64,000 nt of DNA from Mesorhizobium sp. B2-1-1 (GTDB lineage Bacteria > Pseudomonadota > Alphaproteobacteria > Rhizobiales > Rhizobiaceae). Positions 8,762 to 18,848 of this stretch are shown here, piece by piece. Location: assembly GCF_006442975.2 (NCBI RefSeq), contig NZ_CP083954.1, forward strand, positions 2,921,501 to 2,985,500. The letters are read 5' to 3'. Every line of letters begins with the position of its first letter. Within the stretch, counting starts at the first letter, position 1. The notes under the pieces are model-generated. The model worked only from the letters and a program-made list of their open reading frames with translations. It ran no database searches and was not told the origin of the DNA. The position numbers and the translations under genes were made by a program.

Positions 8762-8841
8762 AAATCACCAGAATTGGTCGGAACCGAAGCCTCTATCAAC
8801 AGAGATTGCCGCTGTCACGGCTCTTGCAATGGGCCAACGCT

Positions 8842-9774
8842 TCATCGCGTCAGGATCGTCTCGGCCCATGCCGCGAAATCGTCCATGACGATGTCGCGAT
8901 TCACCTCGTTCAGGCTTTCGTGGCGGGTCTCGCTGTAAACCTTTGAAACGAGATTCGAAAAGCCCATTTTGCGCATGCGTCCGGCAAGCTGGATGATCCC
9001 TTTGCCATAATCCGAGGCAGGGTCTTTTTCGCCCCCCACGACGCTGACGGGGAGGTCGCGCCGAACGCCGACGAAACCGGCGTCCCTGCCGCCATTGAGC
9101 GCCATCTGCACGACATCGCGCCACATCGACACCGAGGCGTCCCAGCCGCATAGCGGGTCGGCGATGTATTTGTCGACCTCGGCGGGATCGCGTGACAGCC
9201 AGTCGAACAAGGTGCGGTGGTTGGGCACCGCCTTGCCCCAGGCCTGGAAGGTGAGTTTCGGCAGCAGGCGCGATGGGACGTCCGAGCCGAGCCGCATCCT
9301 TTCCCATGCAAGGATGCCGAGCGCCACCTGCCCGAGCAGGCCAGCTGAAAAATTGCCATTCCAGATGGCGGCGGCGTGAACGCGGTTCGAATGGGCCAGG
9401 AGAAAGTTCAGCGCCACGGACGCGCCCATCGAATGGCCGAACAGGATGACGGGCAGGCCCGGCTGCTCCCTGGCGATGAGATCATGGATGGCGCCGACAT
9501 CGGCGATGACCTTGGCGGGGCCGTCCTCATGCGCGAACCTGCCCAGCGGTGCGTCGGGCGCCTTCGTTGCGCCATGGCCGCGATGATCGTGAACATAGAC
9601 GCTAAAGCCGCGCGCGCCCAGGAAATCGGCAAAACGATCATAGCGCGCCGCATGTTCTGCCAGACCGTGATTGATCTGGATGACGGCGCGCGGATGGCCG
9701 TCGGCCTGCCGGACCAGAAGATTGAGGTCGGCGCCGGTCGGCGAACGGACCATGCGCTGCTGGCTGAATGACAT
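8842..9774 (-). CDS. Alpha/beta hydrolase, monoacylglycerol lipase/lysophospholipase-like
   Basis: This 310-residue hydrolase has the serine-aminopeptidase S33 (lysophospholipase L2/PldB-like) layout. The oxyanion segment is INHGLAEHAARY and the nucleophile elbow is GHSMG with Ser115. An acidic residue lies in VVGGEKDPASD and a C-terminal His in SETRHESLNEV. No signal peptide is seen, so it is probably cytoplasmic. It lies 80 bp upstream of the CoA-transferase on the same strand and may be co-transcribed, but the shared pathway is not established. Confidence 0.82.
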   Translation of the reverse strand: MSFSQQRMVRSPTGADLNLLVRQADGHPRAVIQINHGLAEHAARYDRFADFLGARGFSVYVHDHRGHGATKAPDAPLGRFAHEDGPAKVIADVGAIHDLIAREQPGLPVILFGHSMGASVALNFLLAHSNRVHAAAIWNGNFSAGLLGQVALGILAWERMRLGSDVPSRLLPKLTFQAWGKAVPNHRTLFDWLSRDPAEVDKYIADPLCGWDASVSMWRDVVQMALNGGRDAGFVGVRRDLPVSVVGGEKDPASDYGKGIIQLAGRMRKMGFSNLVSKVYSETRHESLNEVNRDIVMDDFAAWAETILTR

Positions 9775-9960
9775 TCAGTGATTTCCACCCTGGCCCGCCT
9801 CGGTGGCGCCGGCCTTGTTTGCGCCGGGGCCGGTTCAGCGTCAATCCGCCATTCCGGATTTCTCGCGATGATGTTTCTTGCGTCTGGCCGGTGGAATATC
9901 GCAATTCTGACATGGAGACAGCTTCAGTCTGTCGCCCACCTTTTTCATCCAGGGATTCCC

Positions 9961-10968
9961 ATGCGCATTGCTGTTGTTTTCGGATTGGCCATGTTGGCGG
10001 CATCGTTAACGGGTGCGGCCCATGCCGACGTCAGGATGAGTGGCACCTTCGTTGCCGACGCCTCCTGTCCAGCGACGCAAGCCATCAAGAACGGCAAGAA
10101 TCCCGGCAATGTCTCGACTGATGCCGGACAGAGCTATCAGCTGCTGGCGGGCAACAAGGATGCGCCGACGCACTATCTCATCCTGGTGCCGAGCGCAGAT
10201 CCGGATCGGCGCTGGGTGAAGGTCAGTTGCGGACATCTCTCCGGCAGCAGCGCAGCAACGCTGCCGGCGACCCCCGGCGGGCAGGGCAAGCCTGCGGCGT
10301 CAGGAAAACCCGAATATGTCTTCGCGCTGAGCTGGCAGCCGGCTTTTTGCGAGACCAAGTCCAGCAAGAGCGAATGCAAGGCACAAAACCCGAATGAATT
10401 CGATGCCAGCAACTTCACCTTGCACGGCCTGTGGCCGCAGCCGAACGGGAACTTCTATTGCCAGGTACCGGCCAGCGACAAGGCCAACGACAGTCCGGCG
10501 CACTGGAAGGATCTTCCGCCTGTCAATTTGGACGCCGGCACGCGCACGGAACTCGACAAGGTGATGCCGGGCACTGCTTCGCAGTTGGAGCGGCATGAAT
10601 GGATCAAGCACGGCACCTGCTACGGCAAGAACCAGCAGGAGTACTTTTCCGACGCACTCAGCCTGATGCGTGCGGTGAACGGCTCAGCGGTGCGCGATCT
10701 CTTCGCCAAGAACATCGGCGGCAAGCTGACGGCGGATCAGATCCGCGGCGCCTTCGACCAGGCCTTTGGCGCCGGCGCCGGCGATCGCGTGCGCGTCTCC
10801 TGCGTCATCGATCCGTCGAGCGGCCGGCGGCTGATCGGAGAGTTGACGCTTGGCCTTGCCGGTCCGATCGGCCCAAACAGCTCGCTCAAGGACCTGCTGC
10901 TGGCCTCGGTGCCGACCAACAAGGCCGGTTGCCCGACCGGAACCGTCGACGCGATCGGGTTCCAGTAG
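9961..10968 (+). CDS. Secreted ribonuclease T2
   Basis: This 335-residue protein starts with a signal peptide (about residues 1-22, ending AHA-D). It has an N-terminal region of about 90 residues with cysteines, then the RNase T2 domain. Both catalytic motifs are intact: CAS1 FTLHGLWPQ (His155) and CAS2 HEWIKHGTC (His217), with Glu213 between them. It should degrade RNA non-specifically in the periplasm or outside the cell, probably for nucleotide scavenging. The ATG at 9961 has AGGGA upstream; a longer in-frame extension would bury the signal peptide. It is divergent from the alpha/beta hydrolase, and the 186 bp between them shows no clear operator. Confidence 0.9.
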   Translation: MRIAVVFGLAMLAASLTGAAHADVRMSGTFVADASCPATQAIKNGKNPGNVSTDAGQSYQLLAGNKDAPTHYLILVPSADPDRRWVKVSCGHLSGSSAATLPATPGGQGKPAASGKPEYVFALSWQPAFCETKSSKSECKAQNPNEFDASNFTLHGLWPQPNGNFYCQVPASDKANDSPAHWKDLPPVNLDAGTRTELDKVMPGTASQLERHEWIKHGTCYGKNQQEYFSDALSLMRAVNGSAVRDLFAKNIGGKLTADQIRGAFDQAFGAGAGDRVRVSCVIDPSSGRRLIGELTLGLAGPIGPNSSLKDLLLASVPTNKAGCPTGTVDAIGFQ

Positions 10969-11142
10969 GTCCTGAGCTTCATTCCAGCCGGCAGGCAGGC
11001 CGGGGCGCCAACGCCCGTTGTTGTGCGGCCTGTGATCGGTTCGATGCGGCGAAAGCGATTGCCGTTCGGCTCCGCATCGCCTACATAGCGGCCAACCTCC
11101 ATTCAGATCGACAAATCAGTCAGTTTTTCAGGGAAAGCGCGC

Positions 11143-12792
11143 GTGGCACGCCAGTTCATCTATCACATGTCAGGCCTGTCAAAGGCCTACGGCACCAAGA
11201 AGGTGCTCGATAACGTTCATCTGTCCTTCTACCCGGACGCCAAGATCGGCATTCTCGGTCCTAACGGTTCGGGTAAGTCGACCATCCTGCGCATCATGGC
11301 CGGGCTCGACAAGGAGTTCCAGGGCGAGGCGTGGCTGGCCGAAGGCGCCACGGTCGGCTACCTGGCGCAGGAGCCGCAGCTCGACAACAGCAAGACCGTG
11401 CGTGAAAACGTCATGGACGGCGTCGGCAGGAAGACCGCCATCATCGAGCGCTACAACGAATTGATGATGAACTATTCCGACGAGACGGCGGACGAGTCGG
11501 CCAAGCTCCAGGACGAGATGGATCGGCTCAACCTTTGGGACCTCGAGCAGCAGGTCGAGATGGCGATGGACGCGCTGCAGTGCCCGCCGGCCGATTCCGA
11601 GGTGACCAATCTGTCGGGCGGCGAGCGCCGCCGCGTGGCGCTGTGCCGGCTGCTCCTGGAACAGCCCGACCTGCTTTTGCTCGACGAGCCGACCAACCAT
11701 CTCGACGCCGAGACCACGGCGTGGCTGGAAAAGCACCTGCGCGACTATCCGGGCTCGGTGCTGATCATCACCCACGACCGCTACTTCCTCGACAACGTCA
11801 CGGGATGGATCCTCGAGCTCGATCGCGGCCGTGGCATCCCTTACGAGGGCAACTACACCAAATATCTCGACGCCAAGGCCAAGCGCCTGATCCAGGAAGG
11901 CCGAGAGGACGACGCCCGCCAGAAGTCGATCTGGCGCGAGCGTGAGTGGATCCAATCCTCGCCGAAGGCGCGCCAGACCAAGTCCAAGGCCCGTATCAAG
12001 GCCTATGAGGAACTGGTCGAGCAGTCGCAGAATCGCAAGCCGACCGACACGCAGATCGTCATTCCGTCGGGCGAGCGCCTCGGCAATGTCGTCATCGAGG
12101 TTGAAGGGCTCACCAAGGGCTTCGGCGATGAGCTTTTGATCGAGGATCTGTCGTTCAGGCTGCCGCCGGGCGGCATTGTCGGCGTCATCGGCCCGAACGG
12201 CGCCGGCAAGACGACGCTGTTCAAGACCTTCACTGGCCAGGAAAAGCCTGATGCGGGGTCGATCCGCATCGGCGAGACGGTCAAGCTCGGCTATGTCGAC
12301 CAGAGCCGTGACGCGCTGGACCCGAACAAGACGGTGTGGGAAGAAATCTCCGGTGGCGCCGAAGTCATCAAGCTTGGCAAGCACGAGGTCAACAGCCGAG
12401 CCTATTGCTCGTCCTTCAACTTCCGTGGCGGCGATCAGCAGCAGAAGGTCGGCAACCTTTCGGGCGGCCAACGCAACCGAGTGCATCTGGCCAAGATGCT
12501 CAAAGGCGGCGGCAATGTGCTTTTGCTCGACGAACCGACCAACGACCTCGACACCGAGACGCTGAGCGCGCTCGAAGACGCGCTGGAAGCCTATGCCGGC
12601 TGCGCTGTCATCATCAGCCACGACCGCATGTTCCTCGATCGCATGGCGACCCACATGCTCGCCTTCGAGGGCGACGCGCATGTCGAATGGTTCGAAGGCA
12701 ATTTCGAGGAGTATGAGAAGGACAAGCTTCGCCGCCTGGGCGCGGAGGCGGCGGCCCCGCACCGCATGACGCATAAGAGGCTGACGCGGTAA
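11143..12792 (+). CDS. ettA: Energy-dependent translational throttle protein EttA (ABC-F)
   Basis: This 549-residue ABC-F ATPase binds the ribosomal E site and gates entry into elongation according to ATP/ADP. It has two nucleotide-binding domains in tandem: Walker A at 39-47 and 350-358, signature LSGGE at 157-161 and LSGGQ at 439-443. Between about residues 95 and 140 is the arm insertion typical of EttA, and the linker around 240-300 is rich in charged residues. There are no membrane segments. It starts with GTG at 11143, preceded by AGGGA. It appears to be a single-gene unit. Confidence 0.95.
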   Translation: MARQFIYHMSGLSKAYGTKKVLDNVHLSFYPDAKIGILGPNGSGKSTILRIMAGLDKEFQGEAWLAEGATVGYLAQEPQLDNSKTVRENVMDGVGRKTAIIERYNELMMNYSDETADESAKLQDEMDRLNLWDLEQQVEMAMDALQCPPADSEVTNLSGGERRRVALCRLLLEQPDLLLLDEPTNHLDAETTAWLEKHLRDYPGSVLIITHDRYFLDNVTGWILELDRGRGIPYEGNYTKYLDAKAKRLIQEGREDDARQKSIWREREWIQSSPKARQTKSKARIKAYEELVEQSQNRKPTDTQIVIPSGERLGNVVIEVEGLTKGFGDELLIEDLSFRLPPGGIVGVIGPNGAGKTTLFKTFTGQEKPDAGSIRIGETVKLGYVDQSRDALDPNKTVWEEISGGAEVIKLGKHEVNSRAYCSSFNFRGGDQQQKVGNLSGGQRNRVHLAKMLKGGGNVLLLDEPTNDLDTETLSALEDALEAYAGCAVIISHDRMFLDRMATHMLAFEGDAHVEWFEGNFEEYEKDKLRRLGAEAAAPHRMTHKRLTR

Positions 12793-12907
12793 GGGCCGTT
12801 ATTGCAGTGGCGGTTCCGGGTCGGCGACGACGGGATCGTCATCCAATTGGGATAGCCGGCTTGTCGCGCCGGTCATGGAAGGTGGCAACCGCCGCGAGGT
12901 CTTACCG

Positions 12908-13690
12908 TTGAACAGCCCAGCAAAGCCCGATTGGTCCGCCGCCCAATATTTGAAGTTCGAGGACGAGCGCACGCGTCCTGCGCGCGACTTGGTGGCGCAG
13001 GTGCCGGTCGACTTCCCCCGCAGGGTTGTCGACATAGGCTGCGGGCCGGGCAATTCGACGGAGCTTCTGGTCGCGCGCTGGCCGGATGCACAGGTGAGCG
13101 GCTTCGACACGTCTCCCGACATGATCGAGAAGGCTAGGGCACGCCTGCCCAATGTCAGCTTCGACCTTGCCGATGCCTCGACATGGGCGCCGGCTCAACC
13201 GGTCGATGTGATCTTCGCCAATGCCGTGTTCCAGTGGCTGCCGGAACATCCTGATGTCTTCCAGCGGCTGATGGGTTTTCTTGCGCCCGGCGGCGCGCTC
13301 GCCGTGCAGATGCCAGACAATATGGGCGAGGATTCCCACAGGCTGATGCGCGAGACTGCCGCCGAAATGCCGTTCGCAGCCAAGCTGAAAGGGGCGGCGC
13401 GCGCGCCGCTGCCGCCGGTGTCGTTCTATTATGATCTGTTGTCGCCGCTCTCGGACCGGCTCGACATCTGGCACACGGTCTATAACCATCCGCTGGCCGA
13501 CGCCGGGGCGATCGTGGAATGGGTGAAGTCGACGGGCTTGAAGCCTTTTGTCGACCCGCTCGATGCGGACGAGAAGATGCTGTTCCTCGAAAGCTACACG
13601 GCCAAGATCGCCAAGGCCTATAAGAAGACCGCAAATGGCAAGGTGCTGTTGCGTTTCCCGCGCATTTTCATTGTCGCCAAGCGGGCTTGA
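12908..13690 (+). CDS. tam: Trans-aconitate 2-methyltransferase-like SAM methyltransferase
   Basis: This 260-residue class I methyltransferase begins [21 protein letters not shown], which I recognise as the N-terminus of Tam. The SAM-binding motif is [12 protein letters not shown], followed by [12 protein letters not shown]. Tam methyl-esterifies trans-aconitate, a spontaneous by-product of cis-aconitate that inhibits aconitase. The TTG start at 12908 was chosen because GAGGT lies upstream at suitable distance and the resulting length matches the family; an ATG at 12875 would add 11 residues and has no visible ribosome-binding site. Confidence 0.82.
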   Translation: MNSPAKPDWSAAQYLKFEDERTRPARDLVAQVPVDFPRRVVDIGCGPGNSTELLVARWPDAQVSGFDTSPDMIEKARARLPNVSFDLADASTWAPAQPVDVIFANAVFQWLPEHPDVFQRLMGFLAPGGALAVQMPDNMGEDSHRLMRETAAEMPFAAKLKGAARAPLPPVSFYYDLLSPLSDRLDIWHTVYNHPLADAGAIVEWVKSTGLKPFVDPLDADEKMLFLESYTAKIAKAYKKTANGKVLLRFPRIFIVAKRA

Positions 13691-13805
13691 ACGACCAACG
13701 TCGATGAGGAGCCGGGGCAGTTCATGTGCAGCCGCGACGACGGCGCATGCTGGAACAACTCACAGACTAACACCAAACTGTGCGCATGGTGAGGGGACGC
13801 GGGAA

Positions 13806-13829
13806 CCGGTTTAAGCTGGCATAAACCGG
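13806..13829. promoter_or_regulatory. 8-bp inverted repeat upstream of FabH-like gene
   Basis: CCGGTTTA and TAAACCGG form a perfect inverted repeat around AGCTGGCA, 83 nt before the FabH-like start codon. The 221-bp gap holds no other clear signal. It could be an operator for a dimeric regulator, but no cognate regulator gene is adjacent. Confidence 0.35.
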
Positions 13830-13911
13830 CTCAATGCGACAAGGGTTGCGCCGGGCCTCCCTTACGCCCACATCAAAGCCCCTGAACGCCTGCGGATGGG
13901 ACGGACTGGAC

Positions 13912-15033
13912 ATGCATCGCGTCATCATCAGCGGTATCGGCGTCGAAATCCCCGAGCCTGAGATCAGCAATGAGGAACTGGTCGCCAGTTTCAACAGCTG
14001 GGTCGACACGGAAAACGCGCGCCGGTCGGGCACGGACCAGCCGCTGCTGCAGAAATCGGACAGCGACTTCATCGTCCACGCCTCGGGCGTGCGCAGCCGT
14101 CATGTGATCGAGCGCGAAGGCATACTCGACCCGACCCGTATGGCACCGCGCATTCCGGCGCGGCCGGACGATGCGCTGTCGCTGGAGGCCGAGTTCGGCA
14201 TAGCTTCGGCCCGCAAGGCCCTCGATCATGCCGGGCTGAAGCCGTCCGATATCGATTTGGTGATCTGCTCGGCCTCGCACCACCAGCGGCCCTATCCGGC
14301 GATCGCCATCGAGATGCAGCAGGCCCTGGGCACCAAGGGGGCGGGCTTCGACATGGGGCTCGGCTGCTCATCCGCCGCGGCGGCACTTCACATGGCGGTC
14401 AATCTCGTGCGTGCGGGCGCCCACAAGCGCATCCTGGTGACGACGCCCGAGATCATCACCGGCCATCTCAATTTCCGCGACCGGCAGACGCATTTCATCT
14501 TCGGCGACGCCTCGGTGTCGATGGTGGTCGAAGGGCTGGCACTCGGCGAGAAACGGCCGGGACGTTTCGAAGTGCTCGACACGCGCATCTGGACGCAGAT
14601 GTCGAACAACATCCGCACCAATCTCGGCTACCACACCCGCACCGCACAGGACGATCCCTACAGGATCGATCTGGAGGGCAATCTGATCAAGCAGGTCGGC
14701 AACAAGGTGTTCAAGGAAGTCACCGTCGCCGGGCACAAATTCATCGTGGAGTTCCTGGCCGAGCACGGCCTGACGCCGCAGGCGGTGCGACGCTTCTGGC
14801 TGCACCAGGCCAATGCGCGCATGAACGCCATGATCCTGAAACTCTCATTCGGCCACGAGGTCGATCATGACCGCGCGCCCATGGTGCTGGAGCGTCTCGG
14901 CAACACGGCGGGCGCCGGCGCCATCGTCGCGCTGTCGGAGAACCATGCCGACATGAAGGCGGGCGACTTCGGGCTGATCTGCGCTTTCGGCGCGGGGTAT
15001 TCGATCGGCGGCGCGCTGCTGCGGATGCTGTAG
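13912..15033 (+). CDS. Beta-ketoacyl-ACP synthase III-like (long FabH paralogue)
   Basis: This 373-residue thiolase-fold enzyme has the full KAS III triad: Cys152 in GLGCSS, His298 in LHQAN and Asn331 in LGNTAGAGA. It is about 50 residues longer than FabH, with an N-terminal insertion (about 35-90). It resembles, from memory, Pseudomonas aeruginosa PA3286, which feeds medium-chain acyl-CoA into fatty-acid synthesis, including the shared segment QRPYPAIAIE. It is not next to plsX or fab genes, which argues that it is not the essential housekeeping FabH. The ATG at 13912 starts directly before the conserved VIISGIGVEIPEP. Confidence 0.87.
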   Translation: MHRVIISGIGVEIPEPEISNEELVASFNSWVDTENARRSGTDQPLLQKSDSDFIVHASGVRSRHVIEREGILDPTRMAPRIPARPDDALSLEAEFGIASARKALDHAGLKPSDIDLVICSASHHQRPYPAIAIEMQQALGTKGAGFDMGLGCSSAAAALHMAVNLVRAGAHKRILVTTPEIITGHLNFRDRQTHFIFGDASVSMVVEGLALGEKRPGRFEVLDTRIWTQMSNNIRTNLGYHTRTAQDDPYRIDLEGNLIKQVGNKVFKEVTVAGHKFIVEFLAEHGLTPQAVRRFWLHQANARMNAMILKLSFGHEVDHDRAPMVLERLGNTAGAGAIVALSENHADMKAGDFGLICAFGAGYSIGGALLRML

Positions 15034-15048
15034 GACGCGCTTGCCGCT

Positions 15049-15615
15049 TCAGGCCGGCGAAAAGGGAACGAGCATCGGCACGCGGCGCGCGTAGTCGTCA
15101 TAGGCGGGCCCAAGCTCGCCGCGCAGGAAACTTTCCTCCAGCCTCGCCTTGATGACGATCCCGACAAGCAGCAGGGCGGCGCCCGCGACGCCCCATACCG
15201 TGCCCTTGACGGCCATAGTGGCGAGGACCGAAAGCAGCAGGCCCGTATAGATCGGATGACGGACAAGCGCGTAAGGGCCGGTGTCGATGATGCGATGATC
15301 GGCCTTGGCCGTTACCGTGCTGGACCACAGCCGGCCGAGATGCAGGCGGGCCCACCATGCAAAGGCGATGCCGATGGCGATCAGGGCGACGCAAATCCAG
15401 GCTTGGGTGAGCGTCGGCGTCCAGAGCCGAAGCCGACCCACATAGCCGTGCGCCGGAACGAACAGCAGGACGGTACCGGCGAGCCAGATAACCCGATATC
15501 GCGCCTCCGCCCTGAAATCCGCCCGCTTGCGCACGGGATCCGCCCATGAAGCGGCAAGGATCCACGATACCAGCCAGAACAACCAGAGCGCGGCAACGGC
15601 GTGTCCCACCTGCAT
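15049..15615 (-). CDS. Membrane methyltransferase, isoprenylcysteine carboxyl methyltransferase-like
   Basis: This 188-residue membrane protein has four to five hydrophobic segments. Its C-terminal motif GPYALVRHPIYTG, followed later by EESFLRGELG and YDDYARRVP, is diagnostic of the ICMT/phospholipid N-methyltransferase-like family. The start at 15615 was chosen because GGAGGAGG lies 9 nt upstream; an in-frame ATG 30 nt earlier would be beyond this site. It converges on the FabH-like gene with only 15 bp between the stop codons. The substrate is unknown. Confidence 0.8.
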   Translation of the reverse strand: MQVGHAVAALWLFWLVSWILAASWADPVRKRADFRAEARYRVIWLAGTVLLFVPAHGYVGRLRLWTPTLTQAWICVALIAIGIAFAWWARLHLGRLWSSTVTAKADHRIIDTGPYALVRHPIYTGLLLSVLATMAVKGTVWGVAGAALLLVGIVIKARLEESFLRGELGPAYDDYARRVPMLVPFSPA

Positions 15616-15795
15616 GACCCGAACCTCCTCCCGATCTGGCGCCATCGTCTATGCCGGCGGCGCGGCGGCAATGCGGCGCGCTGAGGACCGCAACGGCGTT
15701 TCCGGTAAGAAAGTCGTGATCGGCATCAAACGGCGTGATCGGATCATCAGCGCTTTCGACTGGACCGCATTGCGCAGGGCCTCTAGACGAGACTG

Positions 15796-16422
15796 ATGCA
15801 GGAAACCAACTTCGAGCTTTTTCCGGCGGACCTGACGGTCGACATCGTGCCGGGCCGCAGGCTGGCGGCAAGGGCGGTGGCGCTCTATGCCGCTCCGTTC
15901 GACCATTTCGAAACCAAGGCGGTCGAGAAATTGCAGTTGGGCTTCGACGGCATAGCGGGCGATTTTCATACCGGGATAACGCGACGCTCCGGCGGGCGCG
16001 AACCCTGGTATCAGCGCGGCACCGAGATGCGCAACGAGAGACAATTGTCGCTGGTGTCGGCGGACGAACTCGCGCTGGTCGCCGAACGCATGGGCCTCAA
16101 GGAGATCAAGCCTGAGTGGATCGGCGCCAATTTGCTGATCGAAGGGATACCGCATCTTTCGATGCTGCCATCCGGCTCGCTGCTGTTCTTCAAGGGCGGC
16201 GTGACGATCAAGATCGATGCCCAGAACAAACCATGCCGCGTCGCCGGGCAATCGATCGCCGAGCATGTCCGGGCGGCGGACCATGACGCCACCGCGCTGC
16301 TCTTTCCGAAAGTGGCCAAGCGGCTGCGGGGCCTTGTAGGCTGGGTCGAGAAGCCCGGAATCGTCAGGTCCGGCGAGGAAATCTCCGTGCGGGTGCCCGA
16401 GCAGTGGATTTATCGCGCCTGA
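15796..16422 (+). CDS. MOSC domain-containing protein
   Basis: This 208-residue protein is a stand-alone MOSC domain, the sulfur-carrier or molybdopterin-binding module at the C-terminus of molybdenum cofactor sulfurase. The family cysteine is Cys147 in NKPCRVAG, preceded by GANLLIEG and LPSGSLL. MOSC proteins of this size often act in N-hydroxylated compound reduction or cofactor sulfuration, but no partner gene is adjacent, so the role is open. A bidirectional terminator separates it from the convergent SDR gene. Confidence 0.85.
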   Translation: MQETNFELFPADLTVDIVPGRRLAARAVALYAAPFDHFETKAVEKLQLGFDGIAGDFHTGITRRSGGREPWYQRGTEMRNERQLSLVSADELALVAERMGLKEIKPEWIGANLLIEGIPHLSMLPSGSLLFFKGGVTIKIDAQNKPCRVAGQSIAEHVRAADHDATALLFPKVAKRLRGLVGWVEKPGIVRSGEEISVRVPEQWIYRA

Positions 16423-16428
16423 CGAGGT

Positions 16429-16455
16429 AGCCACGCCGCTCGAAACGGCGTGGCT
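16429..16455. terminator. Bidirectional hairpin between convergent MOSC and SDR genes
   Basis: AGCCACGCCG and CGGCGTGGCT form a perfect 10-bp stem around CTCGAAA. It lies 7 nt after one stop codon and 13 nt from the other. There is no strong T-run on either side. Confidence 0.7.
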
Positions 16456-16467
16456 GAGCGACCCGGA

Positions 16468-17307
16468 CTAGGCCTTGCGGTTCTTGTTGGCGCCTTGCGC
16501 CATGACCGAAACATGGTCCCACTTTTCCCAGGTGGCGATGCGATTGGCGTATTCCTGCTTGATCATCGGCAGCCCGCCGTCGCCGAAGAATACTCTGAGA
16601 GGTGGCTCGGCCGCGTCGACGATCGCCAGCATCGCCGGTCCGGTGGCCTCGGGATCGCCGGCCACGGCGCGACTGCGGCGCTCCGCCATGGCAGCGCGGA
16701 CGGGCGCATAGGCGTCCAGCGCTTTGGAGACCTTGGCCGACGGACCGGCCCAGTCGGTGGAGAAGCCGCCGGGCTCGACCAGCGTGACATGGATGCCGAA
16801 CTCCGCGACCTCGAGGCTCAGCGACTGGCTGAAGGCTTCCAGCGCCCATTTCGAGGCGTGGTAGAGGCCAAGCGAGGCGAACGCATTGACGCCGCCGATC
16901 GACGAGATCTGGATGATGTGGCCGGAGCGCTGCGCCCGCATGATCGGCAAGGCGGCCTGGGTGACCCACAGCGCGCCGAACACATTGGTTTCGATCTGGT
17001 CGCGGGCTTCCTGCTCGCTGACCTCCTCGATGGCGCCGAAATGGCCATAGCCGGCATTGTTGACGACGACGTCGAGCCGGCCAAAGCGCTTGTGCGCCCC
17101 GGTGATTGCGGCATCGACGGCTTTCTTGTCGGTGACGTCGAGCTTTATCGCCGCGATGTTGTCGCCATACTTCTCGACGAGATCGGCGAGTACGCCGGCA
17201 TCGCGGGCGGTTGCCGCGACGCGGTCGCCGCGGGCGAGCGCGGCCTCGGCCCAGACGCGGCCAAAACCTTTCGACGATCCGGTGATGAACCAAACCTTGT
17301 TTGTCAT
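16468..17307 (-). CDS. Short-chain dehydrogenase/reductase
   Basis: This 279-residue protein is a classical SDR. It has the cofactor motif TGSSKGFG at 10-17, NNAG at 83-86, and the catalytic Ser136, Tyr149 and Lys153 (YHASK). The residues after the first beta strand (ATARDAG, with an Arg) favour NADP(H). A long C-terminal region around 190-270 resembles the group often annotated as oxidoreductase with unknown substrate. It is a single gene on the minus strand. Confidence 0.87.
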   Translation of the reverse strand: MTNKVWFITGSSKGFGRVWAEAALARGDRVAATARDAGVLADLVEKYGDNIAAIKLDVTDKKAVDAAITGAHKRFGRLDVVVNNAGYGHFGAIEEVSEQEARDQIETNVFGALWVTQAALPIMRAQRSGHIIQISSIGGVNAFASLGLYHASKWALEAFSQSLSLEVAEFGIHVTLVEPGGFSTDWAGPSAKVSKALDAYAPVRAAMAERRSRAVAGDPEATGPAMLAIVDAAEPPLRVFFGDGGLPMIKQEYANRIATWEKWDHVSVMAQGANKNRKA

Positions 17308-17442
17308 GATGAAGTCCTTGCCCGTGCAAGCTGGAATTTTTTCAGAGATAAGTGGAGGCCTCTCCGCTTTGTGCCATATACGGTGCGTCCCGCGACTTTC
17401 CAGAGGCGGTGGCGGAATTATTTGGACGCGAGCGGCGACCGG

Positions 17443-18399
17443 TCAGGGGTAGCGTACAGCGCTCGACCAGGCCGGATCCTTATGCTTGTCCCAATAGAGC
17501 GCCATCAGTCGGCCGGTAATCGCGCCGGGCCTGCCGTCCGCGACTGGGCTGCCGTCGATCATCGTGACCGGCATGATGCCGCCGGCGGTAGAGGTGATGA
17601 AGACCTCGTCGGCCTCGCGCAATGCCGCGACACTGACGTCCGCCGGGGTGGCGAAGAGGCCTTCCAGCGCACAGAGATCGAAGACAGTGCGGCGGGTTAT
17701 GCCGGGTAGCACTCCGATCGCTGGCGTCGAGAGCTTGTTGTCCTTGATACAGAAGACGTTGAAGCCCGGACCTTCGGCGACATTGCCGTTGAAGTCGAGA
17801 ATGAGCGCTGTCTCGGCGCCGCGGTCATAGGCATCGTAAAGGCCGCGCACCAGGTCGAGCCAGTGGTAGTTCTTGATCGCCGGGTCGATCGAGGCCGGCG
17901 GAATGCGCACCTTGTCGCTGATGGCGACATTGAGGCCGCGCTGTAACTGCTCGGGATTGGCGACCGAGCCGAACGGCACGGCAAACGCCATGAAGCGGTT
18001 GATCGCCTGGCGCGGATCGCGGCTGAAAGTAGGGGAAGCGCCGCGCGTGCACAACATTTCGACATAGGGGGCGCTGTGTCCCGACAGTGCCACGCAATTG
18101 TGCAGGATCTCCGTCACGCCATCGCGGTCGAACGGGATCGTCATGCGCAATTTCTCCAGTCCGCCGAAGAAGCGGTCGAGATGCAGGTCAAGCCGGAAGA
18201 AACAGCCGTTCCAGACATGCACCGTGTCGTAAGTGGCATCGGAATGCAGGAATCCCCAATCCAGCACCGAGATCTTGGCCTGCGACATCGGCAGGTACTG
18301 GCCGTCGAGGAAGGCGATGCCGTCGGGATAAGCATGCGGGTCGACGTGGCGGTCGCTCACCACAGGCAGCGGCCGTGTATCCTGTGCGGTCTGGCTCAT
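17443..18399 (-). CDS. Class IV PLP aminotransferase (D-amino-acid/branched-chain type)
   Basis: This 318-residue fold-IV transaminase has the PLP lysine at Lys176 (IKNYHWLD). The early GIAFLDGQYLPMSQAKISVLD is typical of the D-alanine/branched-chain aminotransferase group, and the C-terminal EVFITSTAGGIMPVT holds the phosphate-binding threonines. I cannot separate D-amino-acid from branched-chain specificity by eye. The ATG at 18399 was chosen because GGAGGTG sits directly upstream; the earlier in-frame GTG lies inside that ribosome-binding site. Confidence 0.83.
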   Translation of the reverse strand: MSQTAQDTRPLPVVSDRHVDPHAYPDGIAFLDGQYLPMSQAKISVLDWGFLHSDATYDTVHVWNGCFFRLDLHLDRFFGGLEKLRMTIPFDRDGVTEILHNCVALSGHSAPYVEMLCTRGASPTFSRDPRQAINRFMAFAVPFGSVANPEQLQRGLNVAISDKVRIPPASIDPAIKNYHWLDLVRGLYDAYDRGAETALILDFNGNVAEGPGFNVFCIKDNKLSTPAIGVLPGITRRTVFDLCALEGLFATPADVSVAALREADEVFITSTAGGIMPVTMIDGSPVADGRPGAITGRLMALYWDKHKDPAWSSAVRYP

Positions 18400-18530
18400 C
18401 GGCACCTCCTTGCATCACAGGCTATCGGTGTCAGGCAGAGGGCATAGAGCCAGTCATCCGGCGTCGTTCGTCCTCGAAGTGAAAAGCTGCCAGCCATGCT
18501 ACCGAGCGCCGTGCCGGACTGGCAACAGCT

Positions 18531-18848
18531 TCAATCATCCTCGTCGTCGGCGTCGAGCAGGCGGGTGGCGCGCCAGCGGGTAAGTACGACATTGGTCTGC
18601 TCGATGACGAAGAAACGCGCCGAGTCGCGGTCATAACCTTCGGCGAGCAGCTTTTCGTAGTCGGTATGGGCGTGGCGGATATGGGCAACCGTCGCCAGCC
18701 ACACGGCAATGGTCGGCGGCAAGGTCTTCATGTGGACGGAGCCGGCATCCGCTCGGATCTTCTCCATATCGGCATAGGGCGCCAGCGGCAGAAGCGCGGT
18801 CAACGCCTTGGCGACGGCGCGCCGACGGCCGGTCGGCGCCTTCATCAT
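18531..18848 (-). CDS. DUF2293 domain protein
   Basis: This 105-residue protein is basic at the N-terminus and acidic at the C-terminus. It contains the segment HIRHAHTDYEKLLAEGYDRD, which I recognise as the core of DUF2293, a small uncharacterised family. There is no signal peptide or membrane span. Its ATG overlaps the trmO stop as ATGA, so it is translationally coupled to a tRNA-modification enzyme. Confidence 0.8.
   Translation of the reverse strand: MMKAPTGRRRAVAKALTALLPLAPYADMEKIRADAGSVHMKTLPPTIAVWLATVAHIRHAHTDYEKLLAEGYDRDSARFFVIEQTNVVLTRWRATRLLDADDEDD

Noticed and set aside
11179..12774. 531-codon minus-strand frame antisense to ettA
   Set aside because: It has no domain, no ribosome-binding site and mirrors the EttA codons.
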